Source: a candidate division KSB1 bacterium (GTDB lineage Bacteria > Zhuqueibacterota > Zhuqueibacteria > Residuimicrobiales > Krinioviventaceae). From it: a stretch of DNA of 64,000 nt. This document shows, piece by piece, positions 49,182 through 59,745 of this stretch. Under the pieces are notes generated by a model. It was not told the origin of the DNA. It saw only the letters and a list, made by a program, of their open reading frames with translations, and did not search any database. The position numbers and the translations under genes were made by a program. Position 1 is the first letter of the stretch; each line of letters opens with the position of its first letter. The stretch is taken from positions 868,001 through 932,000 of the forward strand of contig JAXHMJ010000005.1 in assembly GCA_034521575.1 (NCBI GenBank). Reading direction: 5' to 3'.

Positions 49182-50852
49182 ATGCGTACAGCAAAATTTT
49201 GGGTTATCATTATGATTATTTCACTGCTTGGGGGATGTTCTCAAGGTCCTTTTCCCAACCGTAAAACGGTTTCTTATGTAGAAGGAGAACTGGCCAAACT
49301 GGCTCCTGTTCAGATCAACAGCGACCTGTCCGGTTTATCAGACGGAGATGTTGAGGCGCTGAAACAGCTGCTGCAGGCCTCTCATCTCATTGATTCCCTG
49401 TTTTTACTGCAGGTCGATCCTGAAAATCCGGGTCTGCGGGCGGAACTGGTGGATGCCGGTTATCAGAAGCATCTGGAACTTTTTGACATCATGTTTGGAC
49501 GCTGGAACCGGCTTGTTAATGACGAACCGTTTCTGGATCACCATGAAAAACCGTTGGGCGCCGGATTCTATCCGACGGACATGAGCAAAAAAGAATTTGA
49601 AACCTACATTCAAAATCACCCGGACCAGGAAGAAGCATTTACCAGCGAATTCACCCTGATCCGGCGGGACAGCAGCGGCCTGAAAGCCGTGCCCTATCAC
49701 GTTGCTTTTCCTAAAGTCCGACGTATCGCCGATCATCTCAAAAATGCCGCAAACGCCACAGATGATCCGAGTTTATCCCGCTTTCTCAATTTAAGAGCGG
49801 ATGCTTTTTTGACCGATGATTATTATGAAAGCGATATGGCCTGGATGGACCTGAGCGGTGATCTTGAAATCGTGATCTCGCCCTACGAGGTGTACGAAGA
49901 CGCATTGTTCAATTACAAAGCCGCTTACGAAGCGTTCCTCTGCCGGGTGGATCATGAAGAAAGCCAAAAGCTAAAGAATGTTGCACAGTACCTCAATGAT
50001 ATGGAACGGCATTTGCCCATACCGGAAAAACATAAAAATTACGACCGCGGTTCATCATCGCCGATCAAAGTGGTTCAGGAACTGTACGCCGCCGGTGACA
50101 CCAAAGCCGGAATTCAAACCACGGCGTTCAATCTCCCCAATGACGAACGTGTACGCAAAGCCAAAGGCTCGAAAAAAGTGATGCTGAAAAACATCGCTCG
50201 CGCTAAATTTGATAAATGCTGGATTCCGATCGTCAACACCATATTGGCGGAAGAACCGCTACAGAATGTTTCGTTTGAGGCGTATTTTAATCACGTGCTC
50301 ATGCACGAGATGAGCCACGGCATCGGTCCCGGGCTTATTACGCTCGGGAATGGCAAAGAAACCTCTGTAGCCAAAGAATTGAAAGAACTGTATTCCACCA
50401 TAGAAGAATGCAAAGCCGATGTACTCGGAATCTATAATGTAAAATATATGCTGGATATGGGCGTCTTTCCGCCGGATCTGCAGAACTCCATGTACGCCAG
50501 TTACCTGGGCGGTATGTTTCGTTCCATCCGGTTCGGCATTGACGAAGCCCACGGCGGCGGTGTGGCCATTCAGTTCAATTTTTTCATGGAAAAGGGCGCC
50601 TTTTTCGTCAATGAAAACGGAAAACTGGACCTGAATGCTGAAAAACTGTATCCCGCCATTGTGAAGCTGGCTGAAAAGGTTCTGATGATCGAGGCCACCG
50701 GGGATTACAAGGCCGCCCGGGACTTTATCAAGGAATACAGAGTTATGACACCCGTCATGCAGGGATATATTGATGAATTGCAGGACGTACCGGTTGATAT
50801 CCGTCCGTCTTTTGATCTGGCGGAAATACTCGGAATGGCTGAGAACAAGTAA
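49182..50852 (+). CDS. Lipoprotein metallopeptidase, M49 (dipeptidyl-peptidase III)-like
   Basis: 556 residues, lipobox SLLGGC (Cys19). The zinc site is HEMSHGIGPG (H375, E376, H379) with a second motif TIEECKADVLG (E408 or E409). These correspond to the HExxGH and EECRAD motifs of DPP III, but here the first is a plain HExxH. GAGFYPTDMSKKEFE and FVNENGKLDL are shared with bacterial DPP III-like proteins. It should remove short peptides at the envelope. The oligoendopeptidase gene follows after 10 bases, so both work on exported peptides. Confidence 0.82.
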   Translation: MRTAKFWVIIMIISLLGGCSQGPFPNRKTVSYVEGELAKLAPVQINSDLSGLSDGDVEALKQLLQASHLIDSLFLLQVDPENPGLRAELVDAGYQKHLELFDIMFGRWNRLVNDEPFLDHHEKPLGAGFYPTDMSKKEFETYIQNHPDQEEAFTSEFTLIRRDSSGLKAVPYHVAFPKVRRIADHLKNAANATDDPSLSRFLNLRADAFLTDDYYESDMAWMDLSGDLEIVISPYEVYEDALFNYKAAYEAFLCRVDHEESQKLKNVAQYLNDMERHLPIPEKHKNYDRGSSSPIKVVQELYAAGDTKAGIQTTAFNLPNDERVRKAKGSKKVMLKNIARAKFDKCWIPIVNTILAEEPLQNVSFEAYFNHVLMHEMSHGIGPGLITLGNGKETSVAKELKELYSTIEECKADVLGIYNVKYMLDMGVFPPDLQNSMYASYLGGMFRSIRFGIDEAHGGGVAIQFNFFMEKGAFFVNENGKLDLNAEKLYPAIVKLAEKVLMIEATGDYKAARDFIKEYRVMTPVMQGYIDELQDVPVDIRPSFDLAEILGMAENK

Positions 50853-50862
50853 AGGAGAACTC

Positions 50863-52743
50863 ATGAAAACACTAACGGGAATTGCAATGATACTATCTGT
50901 ATTATGTATGTCACAAAACTTGTCCGCACAAACCAGAGAACGCAAAGACATTGATAAAGCCTATACCTGGAATCTTACCGATATCTATGAAAGCGATGCA
51001 GCCTGGCAGGACGCCAAACAGGAACTGGCGGCTGAGATGGATAAAATCACCAAATTTGAGGGCAAACTCTCTTCTTCCGCACAAACGCTTTTGCAATGTC
51101 TTGAATTCAGCAGCAAACTGGATAAAGACCTGACCCGACTGTATGTCTATGCCATGCAGAAATCCGATCTCGACACCCGCGTATCCGAATACCAGGCTAT
51201 GAAACAGGAACTCGAACAACTGGCAACGCAAATGGGATCCATGGCCTCGTATATCGAACCCGAAATCCTCAAAATGGATTCATCCCAAATACTCAACTTT
51301 ATCAATCAGAAAAAAAAATTAAAAGTTTACGCCTTTTACCTGAAAGACCTGCTGCGCAAAAAAGAACATCGTTTGTCTCAAAAAGAAGAAAAAATAATGG
51401 CGGAAGCGGGACTGTTGACCGGCGGCCCGCAGCATATCTACAGTATTCTGTCCAACGCCGATCTCCCCTATCCAACCGTCACGCTGAGTGACGGCACGGA
51501 AGCCAAACTGAATGCAGCCGGCTATGCCAGATACCGCTCCTCGAAAAACCGCAGCGACCGGGAACTGGTGTTTAATTCCTTTTTTACAGCCATGAAGGAT
51601 TTCAGCAGCACATTCGGCGCCTCTCTGGCCGGCAATATTAAAACCGATCTGTTCAACATGCGCGCCCGCAATTACGAATCCTGTCTGCAGGCCGCTCTGG
51701 ACCGCAACAACATTCCGACCGAGGTGTATACCAGCCTGATCAACAATGTCACGGCCAATCTGGAATCTTTTCACCGTTATCTGGATATCAAACGGCGGAT
51801 GCTCGGCGTAGACACCCTAAAGTACAGCGATCTGTATGCCCCGACTGTCAAGAACGTTGATCTGGAATACTCGTATGACAAAGGCAGGGAAATCGTCCTG
51901 GAATCCCTGGCTCCGCTCGGAGATGAGTATCTGTCCACGGTTCGTCAGGCCATGGACGAGCGCTGGATCGATGTATACCCGACTCCCGGAAAACGCTCGG
52001 GCGCCTATTCCAGCGGCAATGCCTATGACGTTCACCCTTTTATTCTCTTGAATTACAATGATCAGTACAGCGACGTCAGCACGCTGACGCACGAACTGGG
52101 TCATACCATGCACAGCTTTTACTCGAACAAAACCCAGCCGTATCCGTTAGCCGATTACTCTATTTTTGTCGCCGAAGTCGCCTCAACTTTTAATGAAGCT
52201 CTCCTGACAGAGTATATGCTGGACAAAATCAAGGACGACGACACGCGCCTGTCCCTGCTCATGGAATATCTGGACGGTCTCAAAGGCACCGTGTTCCGCC
52301 AGACTCAGTTTGCAGAATTTGAACTCAAAATTCACGAACAGGCTGAAAACGGTCAGGCCTTGACGGGTGAATCCCTGACCCAACTGTATGCAGATATTGT
52401 ACGGAACTATTACGGCCATGACAAGGGTGTTTGTAACGTCAAAGACCTTTACACCTATGAATGGGCTTATATCCCGCATTTCTATTATAACTTTTATGTT
52501 TACCAGTATTCAACATCTTTTTGCGCCTCCACAGCGCTGTCGGAAAAAGTACTGGCGGAAGAACAAGGCGCGCTTTCCAAATACATCCAGTTCATCTCAT
52601 CCGGCGGTTCGGATTATCCCATCGAACTGCTGAAAGCAGCCGGCGTGGACATGACCACGTCGGAACCGTTTGACAAAACCATGCAAAAGATGAACCGGGT
52701 CATGGACGAAATCGAGTCCATTCTGGAGAAAAAAGGAATATAA
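50863..52743 (+). CDS. pepF: Oligoendopeptidase F (M3B), exported
   Basis: ATG 50863 follows AAAGGAGAACTC, 10 bases after the M49-like stop. Of 626 residues the first 22 are a signal peptide (ILSVLCMSQNLSAQ), unusual for PepF, which is normally cytoplasmic. KAYTWNLTDIYESDAAW opens the PepF domain. The zinc motif is STLTHELGHTMHS (H410, E411, H414), followed by FVAEVASTFNEALL with the third ligand Glu. It should cleave peptides of roughly 7 to 17 residues in the periplasm. A strong terminator follows. Confidence 0.9.
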   Translation: MKTLTGIAMILSVLCMSQNLSAQTRERKDIDKAYTWNLTDIYESDAAWQDAKQELAAEMDKITKFEGKLSSSAQTLLQCLEFSSKLDKDLTRLYVYAMQKSDLDTRVSEYQAMKQELEQLATQMGSMASYIEPEILKMDSSQILNFINQKKKLKVYAFYLKDLLRKKEHRLSQKEEKIMAEAGLLTGGPQHIYSILSNADLPYPTVTLSDGTEAKLNAAGYARYRSSKNRSDRELVFNSFFTAMKDFSSTFGASLAGNIKTDLFNMRARNYESCLQAALDRNNIPTEVYTSLINNVTANLESFHRYLDIKRRMLGVDTLKYSDLYAPTVKNVDLEYSYDKGREIVLESLAPLGDEYLSTVRQAMDERWIDVYPTPGKRSGAYSSGNAYDVHPFILLNYNDQYSDVSTLTHELGHTMHSFYSNKTQPYPLADYSIFVAEVASTFNEALLTEYMLDKIKDDDTRLSLLMEYLDGLKGTVFRQTQFAEFELKIHEQAENGQALTGESLTQLYADIVRNYYGHDKGVCNVKDLYTYEWAYIPHFYYNFYVYQYSTSFCASTALSEKVLAEEQGALSKYIQFISSGGSDYPIELLKAAGVDMTTSEPFDKTMQKMNRVMDEIESILEKKGI

Positions 52744-52763
52744 AAATCACGGCTCACGTTTCC

Positions 52764-52796
52764 AGCCCCGATTCTTGACGATCGGGGCTTTTTTTT
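52764..52796 (+). terminator. Rho-independent terminator of the peptidase operon
   Basis: AGCCCCGAT (52764-52772) pairs with ATCGGGGCT (52781-52789), followed by eight T. Confidence 0.92.
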
Positions 52797-52846
52797 AAAT
52801 GTAGCCGTTTCTTGATTACCGCAATATTCTTTTCGAGTCCTTTTTC

Positions 52847-52876
52847 TTGATTTTTTACTGATATTTCATATATTAT
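52847..52876 (+). promoter_or_regulatory. Promoter before the PAS/CheD/kinase genes
   Basis: TTGATT (52847-52852) with TATTAT (52871-52876) at 18 bases, or TATATT (52869-52874) at 16 bases. The first gene starts at 52931. Confidence 0.45.
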
Positions 52877-52930
52877 ACCGGTGATCTATTAAAACATGCT
52901 GGGTTGATCGGCTAAATCAAAGGGGCAGAC

Positions 52931-53477
52931 ATGAATGGCCAACATAAAACGCGTAACAGGGATGAATCAAAATTGTTTCAGGATAACATCATTGATCACA
53001 GCCCCATAGCCATGTGGGTGTCGGATGCAGAGGGAACGGTTGTTCGCACCAACCAGTCGCTTTGTGAGATTACTAATCTTTCAAAAGAAAGCATTGTGGG
53101 AAAGTACAATGTGTTCAAAGACAAAAACCTGGCAACCGAAGAACTACTGCCAAAGATCAAAGATGTATTTGAAAAACAAAAAACTACACATTCAGGTGGA
53201 TATTGAGGTGTTGAAAAAAACAGCGCCTGCGTACAGATCGCGTCCCCCCTTTATCATCAATGTTGCAAAAAAACGATTGAAAACCGTTGCCACTTTGCTC
53301 GGAAGTCTGGTTCAGCACAGAAAAATGGACAAAGAAATAAAGCAGCGGTTGCAGGAACTGGAAATTTTCAACAATGCAGCGGTGGACCGGGAACTGTTGA
53401 TCAATGAACACCGCAAAGAGATCAACAACCTGCTGCAACAACTTGGAAGGCCACCCAAATATGATATTGTTGAATGA
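52931..53477 (+). pseudogene. PAS-domain sensor protein, frameshifted
   Basis: Residues 1-90 are a PAS domain: NIIDHSPIAMWVSDAEGTVV, RTNQSLCEITNLSKESIVGK, YNVFKDKNLA. The frame then changes near 53190 and perhaps again near 53260. The downstream part ends in RLKTVATLLGSLVQHRKMDK, IKQRLQELEIFNNAAVDREL, INEHRKEINNLLQQLGRPPK and YDIVE, a coiled-coil tail that usually leads into or closes a sensor-kinase input module. Its TGA overlaps the cheD start at 53461, so the genes are coupled. There is no kinase domain. Confidence 0.6.
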
Positions 53478-53964
53478 TAAAAAAGAAATCAATGTTGCAA
53501 CAGGTCAGGTCAAAACAGGGACAACATCCTGCGTTTTGGTCTCAAGCGCCATCGGGTCCTGCGTGGTGATTACGGCCTATAATGCAGAACATCGAATCGG
53601 CGCTTTGGCTCATATTATGCTGCCCGGCCGCGCCCCTGAAACCAGCTTTTTACCGAAAACACGATATGCGGCTGATGCCATTGAATCCATGCTGCAGCTA
53701 TTGCGGCAATCCGGCGCTGACCTATCAGCACTGGATATTTGTTTGATCGGCGGCGGCAATGTCCTGCAGCGCAAAAATGATCAGATTTGCAAGGCCAATC
53801 TGGATTCGGTGCACCGTATACTGAACGAAAAACAGCTGCCCATCCGGGCCAAAGCAATAGGGGGTGTTGAACGCCGTACTGTCCGTTTTGACCTCAAAAA
53901 CGGCAAGGTGTTTTACACTCAGGCAGAGTCCGACCCGAAATTATTGTGGGATCCGGGCGTTTAA
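53461..53964 (+). CDS. cheD: CheD-type receptor-glutamine deamidase
   Basis: From ATG 53461 (GGAAGG 9 bases upstream, overlapping the PAS gene's end) the protein has 167 residues. Catalytic C34 in AIGSCVVITAYN and H51 in GALAHIMLPG keep the 17-residue spacing known from Thermotoga CheD (C27/H44). YAADAIESML, CLIGGGNVL and FDLKNGKVFY are further CheD features. CheD deamidates glutamines on chemoreceptors. No other che gene is in the window and both neighbours are PAS sensor proteins, so the target may be a sensor of this operon or a distant receptor. Confidence 0.88.
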   Translation: MILLNDKKEINVATGQVKTGTTSCVLVSSAIGSCVVITAYNAEHRIGALAHIMLPGRAPETSFLPKTRYAADAIESMLQLLRQSGADLSALDICLIGGGNVLQRKNDQICKANLDSVHRILNEKQLPIRAKAIGGVERRTVRFDLKNGKVFYTQAESDPKLLWDPGV

Positions 53965-53993
53965 ATCATAAACCGTGACAAGGAATGAGCACG

Positions 53994-56900
53994 ATGCAAA
54001 AATCTCCGGACAAAAAAACAAAAGAAGCGCGACGCGACAAGCGGCAACTTTGGGACAGGGAAGAACAACTTGCCAAAGTGCAACAACAATTGCAGGACAA
54101 GGATCAATATATCGAACACCTGAACAACATCCTGTCTGCGATCCACCGCATCAATCGTCTGATTACCCGCACAGATGATTCGGACCGGATGCTGAGCCGC
54201 GTTTGCGATATCTTGACGGAAAACCGTGGTTATTACAATGCCTGGATTTTATTGCTGAACTCAAAACAAACATTCAAGAGTGTTTATGATTCCGGATTCA
54301 ATGGCGAATTTGATGTCGTGCGTGAAAAACTGCAGCACAACCAATTCACGGACTGCGCATGCAAGGCGCTGCAGCAGCCTGGGCCCGTCGTCATTGACAA
54401 TCCCGCAAAAATCTGCAAAAACTGTCCCTTAGCACCCCATTATAGCAATCGCAGCGCCATATCCGTGCGTATTGCAGACACTGAACGGATTTATGGGCTG
54501 CTCACGGTGTCCATCTCCCGAATAATTTTACAAAATTCGGACGAATGCGACCTGCTTGAAGATATCGCTGCTGATTTGAGTTTGGCGCTGCAGAGCATTG
54601 ACGCCAGACTGGAACGCCGCCGCTCGAATACCATCGTCAACACGTTGCCTCAGCCTATGGCATTTGTCTCCACGGATTATCGTTACCTGACAGTTAATGA
54701 GGCGTACGCGGATTTTTACAACGCACCGGTGCAGCAAATTATTGGACGCCGGGTTGAGGATTTTCTCAGGAATTCCCAGTTCAAAACCATTAAACCCAAC
54801 CTGGACCGATGCCTGAAAGGAGAGACCATACACTATGACATCCAGATTGATTTTGGGCACAAGGGCCGGCGCTGGATGTCCATGCAGTATCATCCCTATT
54901 TTGACAAAAATGGCCGGATTAACGGGATCATCTCGCATGGGCTGGACATCACTGACCGCAAAAACATGGAACTGAACCTCAAAACCGGCAATCAACAATT
55001 GTCTGCCAGCGAGCAGCAATTGCGGGCCACTAATCAACAGCTGCGTGCCGGCGAACAGCAATTGGCCGCCGCCAATCAGCAGTTAGCGGCCAACAATCAA
55101 CAGCTGCGCGCCAGTGAACAGCAATTGCGGGCAAATGAACGGCAGCTCAAAGCCAAATCAGCCGAGATGCAAAAGCTGTTGGAAAAAAGCGAAAAACAAC
55201 GCCTCGCCAATCTAATTGTGCTCAAAGACCTGACTGAAACCAGCAACAGGTTGAAAAAAGAAATCAAGGAACGCCACCAGGCACAGAAAAGTCTGTTTGA
55301 AAGCGAAAAACGGTTTCGCCGGATGTACGAACATATGGAAGTGGGTATTGCCTTTGTTTCACTGGAATTCAAAATCGAGGCCGCAAATCAGGCTTATTGT
55401 AAAATGCTCGGTTATAAAGAGAACGAACTCGTCGGTAAAACACTAAACGATATCACACATCCGGATACCTTGAAAGCGAATCTTGAAAAACAAAGGCAGC
55501 TCCGCCGGGGCGAGATTGACTTTTTTAGACTGGAAAAATGCTTCATTCACAAAGACGGGCATACGGTCTATGGTATTCTGGATGCCAATCTTGTCCGCAA
55601 TGCGGAAGGAAATCCGCATTACTTTTTGGGAAGTGTATTGGACATCACAGACCGCAAACTCAAGGAACAGGAAATCCTGCGCCAGAGGGACATGATTACC
55701 ATGAACAATCGCATTGCCAATGTGTTTCTAAAACCGTCGCAAGAATCCATTTACGCGGACATTCTTGATATTATCCTGGATGTAATGCAGAGCCAATATG
55801 GCTTTTTTGGCTATATCAATGATCAAGGCGATCTGGTTTGTCCGTCCATGACACGGGATATCTGGGCGCAATGTCAGGTTGAAGACAAAAGCATTATTTT
55901 CCCCCAGGATCAGTGGAACGGATTGTGGGGGCGTTCATTGAGAAAGAAGCAGGTGCTGGTGAGCAACACCGGACTGAAACTGCCGGAAGGACATGTGCCC
56001 CTGAATAATGCGCTCGCGGTTCCGATCCTGCATCAGGATGAACTGATCGGTCAATTTGTCGTGGCCAATAAAAGCGGCGGATACACACAACAGCACTGTG
56101 AGTTGCTCGAAAGTGCGGCAGCGCAAACCGCTCCGATTCTGCGGGCCCGGCTTGAAGAAACCCGGCACAAACAGGAAACAGCCAAGCTGGAGGAACAATA
56201 CCGTCAGGCACAGAAAATGGAGTCCGTGGGACGTCTCGCCGGCGGCGTGGCGCATGATTTCAACAACATGCTCAGCGTCATCCTGGGCTACTCGGAAATG
56301 GCAATGAGCGACCTTGATCCCCAGGATGAACTTTACGCACAATTACAGGAAATCGACAAAGCCGCCAATCGATCCGCCGAACTCACGGCGCAATTGCTGG
56401 CCTTTGCGCGCAAGCAAACCATCAATCCGCAAATCCTGGATTTGAACGAAACCGTCAGTCATATGCTCAACATGCTGCAGCGATTGATCGGTGAAGATAT
56501 CGAGCTGATCTGGAAACCCGGCGCTGAACTGTGGGCCGTCAAACTTGATCCGGCCCAGATCAATCAGATTCTGGCCAATCTGTGCGTCAATGCCCGCGAC
56601 GCCATCAGCAATATCGGCGATATCACTCTAGAAACGGAAAATATCAATATTGATTCGGTGTTTCACGGTCCGGAGACCGATGCGCAACCCGGTGATTATG
56701 TGATGCTGGCGGTGATGGACAGCGGCTGCGGCATGGACGCGGATATTGCTGAACAGATTTTTGATCCGTTTTTCACCACCAAAGAGCAAGGCCAGGGAAC
56801 CGGTTTGGGTTTGTCAACTGTTTACGGTGCGGTTCAACAAAATAATGGGTTTTTAAAGGTCTGCAGCGAACCCGGTCAGGGCACCACATTCAAGCTGTTT

Positions 56901-57335
56901 TTTCCGCGACACACCGGGGATATCAAGACAAATTCAACAACACAAATAAAGAAAATCCCGCGCGGACATCATGAACAGATCCTGCTGGTGGAAGATGAAA
57001 CTGCGATCCTGAATATGACTCAAAACATGCTAAAATCACTCGGATATCGCGTTCAGACAGCCTCAAGTCCGGCCGAAGCTTTGAATTGGGCGCAAACGCA
57101 ACAACCTGCCATCGACCTGTTAATTACCGATGTGGTTATGCCTGAAATGAACGGGCGTGAACTGGCCGAGCAGTTCAGAACTCTGTATCCGGATTTGAAT
57201 GTTCTGTTCATGTCCGGATACACGGAAGATGCTATTGAGCACCGCGGAGTGCTGGAAGAACATGTTTTTCTTATGCAAAAGCCGTTTAACAAGGAGACAC
57301 TGGCGGTCAAGGTGAGGAAAGCAATGAAAAGTTAA
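53994..57335 (+). CDS. Hybrid histidine kinase: GAF-PAS-coiled coil-PAS-GAF-HisKA-HATPase-REC
   Basis: About 1113 residues. ATG 53985 is also possible, but 53994 has AAGGA at a better distance. In numbering from 53985: N-terminal coiled coil 20-50; GAF-like 60-205 with a Cys group (CACK, CKNC); PAS 215-325; heptad-repeat coiled coil 330-440; PAS 445-555; GAF 570-725; HisKA with H757 in [19 protein letters not shown]; HATPase with [16 protein letters not shown] and [11 protein letters not shown]; receiver 998-1113 with D1049. There are no membrane segments, so it is a cytoplasmic sensor. It would phosphorylate its own receiver and perhaps a downstream partner. It lies 30 bases after cheD. Confidence 0.92.
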   Translation: MQKSPDKKTKEARRDKRQLWDREEQLAKVQQQLQDKDQYIEHLNNILSAIHRINRLITRTDDSDRMLSRVCDILTENRGYYNAWILLLNSKQTFKSVYDSGFNGEFDVVREKLQHNQFTDCACKALQQPGPVVIDNPAKICKNCPLAPHYSNRSAISVRIADTERIYGLLTVSISRIILQNSDECDLLEDIAADLSLALQSIDARLERRRSNTIVNTLPQPMAFVSTDYRYLTVNEAYADFYNAPVQQIIGRRVEDFLRNSQFKTIKPNLDRCLKGETIHYDIQIDFGHKGRRWMSMQYHPYFDKNGRINGIISHGLDITDRKNMELNLKTGNQQLSASEQQLRATNQQLRAGEQQLAAANQQLAANNQQLRASEQQLRANERQLKAKSAEMQKLLEKSEKQRLANLIVLKDLTETSNRLKKEIKERHQAQKSLFESEKRFRRMYEHMEVGIAFVSLEFKIEAANQAYCKMLGYKENELVGKTLNDITHPDTLKANLEKQRQLRRGEIDFFRLEKCFIHKDGHTVYGILDANLVRNAEGNPHYFLGSVLDITDRKLKEQEILRQRDMITMNNRIANVFLKPSQESIYADILDIILDVMQSQYGFFGYINDQGDLVCPSMTRDIWAQCQVEDKSIIFPQDQWNGLWGRSLRKKQVLVSNTGLKLPEGHVPLNNALAVPILHQDELIGQFVVANKSGGYTQQHCELLESAAAQTAPILRARLEETRHKQETAKLEEQYRQAQKMESVGRLAGGVAHDFNNMLSVILGYSEMAMSDLDPQDELYAQLQEIDKAANRSAELTAQLLAFARKQTINPQILDLNETVSHMLNMLQRLIGEDIELIWKPGAELWAVKLDPAQINQILANLCVNARDAISNIGDITLETENINIDSVFHGPETDAQPGDYVMLAVMDSGCGMDADIAEQIFDPFFTTKEQGQGTGLGLSTVYGAVQQNNGFLKVCSEPGQGTTFKLFFPRHTGDIKTNSTTQIKKIPRGHHEQILLVEDETAILNMTQNMLKSLGYRVQTASSPAEALNWAQTQQPAIDLLITDVVMPEMNGRELAEQFRTLYPDLNVLFMSGYTEDAIEHRGVLEEHVFLMQKPFNKETLAVKVRKAMKS
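54990..55148 (+). repeat. Tandem heptad-coding repeat inside the hybrid kinase
   Basis: About 53 residues repeat a seven-residue unit, QQLRA(S/T/G/N)(E/N), about seven times: [20 protein letters not shown] and so on. The DNA repeats at about 21 bases with synonymous changes. It codes for a continuous coiled-coil linker between two PAS domains. Confidence 0.8.
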
Positions 57336-57548
57336 AACAATCTCCACACGCACCCCGGCAGGAGGCCTGTAGCCCCCAATGACAAGCCTCATCACATGCT
57401 CTACGTTCCTCTTTATTCCCCCACTCTACAGAAGAATGCAGAGGTGACACTCTGTATCGCGAGATCTTTTTGACAAGAGTTCACCAAACAACCAATTACT
57501 TGAGGCCAGAGCCCCCCATATCTTTCGCCGGATAACTGGTGGGGAATT

Positions 57549-59648
57549 TCAATATCGCACCTGCATGCGCGTAAAAAACTCTCGCCCGATATAAGGACCA
57601 TATAAATCATTTGTATAATCATTCACATTATTCACTCCGGCGCGCAACTCAATACGGGATGTGAAACTGAATCCCAGCGACAGATCAAGCATATGGTACG
57701 CTTCTTTGGTCTGCGCGCTGATGGCGCCGCCGCGGCCCACGACGGAAACATCCTGTTCACTGTAGACCTGGTCGCGCACAGACAGGGTTAAACGCTCTTT
57801 GAACCAGGCTCCGGTGAGTTCAACCGATCCCGCATGCGGGGCGGTGCGTCCGCCGGTGTAGCCCTGGCTTTTTTCTATATCCGTGTAAATATAACTGACT
57901 GCCGGCTGCAGCGGACCGATTTTGTATGCAGTACGGACTTCAAAGCCTTTAAAAACAGCATGTTCAACATTGTGATAGCTGTACACCAGTGAAGACTGTT
58001 GGAAATCAACAATCATATCATTGAGTTCATTTCGAAAAGCAGACACGCTGATATTCATCCGGTCGGAAACGAGAAAATCCAGTCCGAGTCCGGTTCCGTT
58101 GGATGTCTCGGGCTGCAAATGCGGATTGCCTTTGACCTGCAGCGGCATACCGGGAATGGGCATCATAAAATCAGAATACATTTCAATGAACGACGGCGCG
58201 CGAAATCCCAGGCCCCAATGCGCGCGCAGACTCAGATTCGAGGACACATCGATTAACGTGCTCACTCGCGGACTCCAGTGCGCCTCCAGATTGCTGATTT
58301 TATCAAACCGGCCGCCAACCGACAAGCGCACCGGCTCCAGAGCCTGCCACTGCGCCTGGGCAAACACGCCCAGCTCATCCCGTTCCGCCTTACTGCTCAG
58401 ACGTTTGTTGTCATAGTTGTGGCGGGACACGTCCACGCCCATATCCAGATCCAGCGTTTGCGTCACGCTCCAGGCAATATCAGACCGGACCCCGTAAATC
58501 TGATCCTCTGTGGTATCCACAGACGCAGCCGGCGCCATAAAGCTTTCAGTTGAATACTCGCGATGGTGCCCGGAATAATATCCTTTGATGCGGGTCTGTA
58601 ATAAAGTGCCAAACTCCCGCTTCCAGTCCAGGGTACTGTGCCAGGTTTGTACATCGAGTTCATTGTCGGACGCCTGGCCCATAAACTGTGTTTCTGAATC
58701 CATCTCGTCCCGGCGCAGATCGGTTTTAATCGTAAAATCGCCAAGCCGCTTGTTTGTATAATCCATTGTCAAACCGGCGCGCATAGCCTGCGATTCATCC
58801 ACCTGAATTTCACCAACGGACTGCCGCGCCCCCTGTTTCTGAACATCCAAAGTCACACGGGTATGCACCGCTCCCAGACGCCGGGACAGATTGAAATTGC
58901 CTCCGACGGTTTCATAAGAGCCGTAACGCAGGTTTGCGGCAATCGTCTCGTTTGAAACAGAGCGGGTAATCACATTGATCACCCCGCCCATGGCATCACT
59001 GCCGTACAATGCAGAGCCGGGGCCCTTGACAATTTCAATACGATCAACCTGATCCGCATCGATATGCGCCAGATTCACTTTATCGTTCAGGCGCGCGGAA
59101 AACGGCACGCCGTCCACCAGCACCAATACACGTTTGCCGTCAATGCCGTTCAGAGTCACATTTTTTTCACCGCTGGTGCCGCGCTGAATAACAATGCCGG
59201 GACGCGTCTTGAGCGCATCCGCCACATCCAGGGCGCCGCGCGCCTCGATTTCACGGCGCTGAACAACGCGGGTCGGTACCGCAACATTTTTGTAAATCTG
59301 CGGCGAACGCGATGCGGTCACCACCACATCGGACAGGCGAAACACATCGCGGGTCAGGGCAATCTCCAGATTCACGGTATCTTGTTCAGATACAGTCAGA
59401 GCAAGACTATACGGTTCATACCCCATATGGTTCACCTGAACCTGATACCTGCCGGGCACAATGCCGGGCACGATAAAACGGCCGTTCTGATCCGCCACCG
59501 CTCCCGTTTGTGTGTCCTTGAGCAGTACATTGGCGTTCGGCAGCGCTTCACCGGACATCTCATCCGTCACTCGTCCTTTGATTACCGAAGCATCCGTATT
59601 TGACAAACAGTATAAAACGGATAATAAAATGATTAAATAATATTTCAT
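57549..59648 (-). CDS. BtuB-like TonB-dependent receptor
   Basis: Intact, 699 residues. Signal peptide; CarboxypepD_reg domain (IKGRVTDEMSGEALPNANVL, DQNGRFIVPGIVPGRYQVQV); plug (VVVTASRSPQIY, LKTRPGIVIQRG, RVLVLVDGVPFSARLNDKVN, VDRIEIVKGPGSALYGSDAM, GGVINVITR); barrel with GFRAPSFIEMYSDF and GNPHLQPETS, ending FFTRMQVRY. The plug and barrel motifs are those of the BtuB/FepA-type receptors for cobalamin, siderophores or similar ligands. No cobalamin riboswitch-like sequence was noticed in the 97-base upstream gap. The 213-base gap downstream holds no gene. Confidence 0.92.
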   Translation of the reverse strand: MKYYLIILLSVLYCLSNTDASVIKGRVTDEMSGEALPNANVLLKDTQTGAVADQNGRFIVPGIVPGRYQVQVNHMGYEPYSLALTVSEQDTVNLEIALTRDVFRLSDVVVTASRSPQIYKNVAVPTRVVQRREIEARGALDVADALKTRPGIVIQRGTSGEKNVTLNGIDGKRVLVLVDGVPFSARLNDKVNLAHIDADQVDRIEIVKGPGSALYGSDAMGGVINVITRSVSNETIAANLRYGSYETVGGNFNLSRRLGAVHTRVTLDVQKQGARQSVGEIQVDESQAMRAGLTMDYTNKRLGDFTIKTDLRRDEMDSETQFMGQASDNELDVQTWHSTLDWKREFGTLLQTRIKGYYSGHHREYSTESFMAPAASVDTTEDQIYGVRSDIAWSVTQTLDLDMGVDVSRHNYDNKRLSSKAERDELGVFAQAQWQALEPVRLSVGGRFDKISNLEAHWSPRVSTLIDVSSNLSLRAHWGLGFRAPSFIEMYSDFMMPIPGMPLQVKGNPHLQPETSNGTGLGLDFLVSDRMNISVSAFRNELNDMIVDFQQSSLVYSYHNVEHAVFKGFEVRTAYKIGPLQPAVSYIYTDIEKSQGYTGGRTAPHAGSVELTGAWFKERLTLSVRDQVYSEQDVSVVGRGGAISAQTKEAYHMLDLSLGFSFTSRIELRAGVNNVNDYTNDLYGPYIGREFFTRMQVRY

Positions 59649-59745
59649 AACAACCTCAATTATTTAAATTTTTTATACAAAAAACAGTTCCGCCTTGGTT
59701 CCACATGGTTCAACGCTCTCTTTTAAACGCTTGAATCAGAGCAGA

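Noticed and set aside
57336-57548. Cobalamin riboswitch or regulatory RNA near the BtuB-like receptor
   Set aside because: This gap lies downstream of the receptor, and the true upstream gap (59649-59745) is too short and lacks the conserved B12-box pattern.
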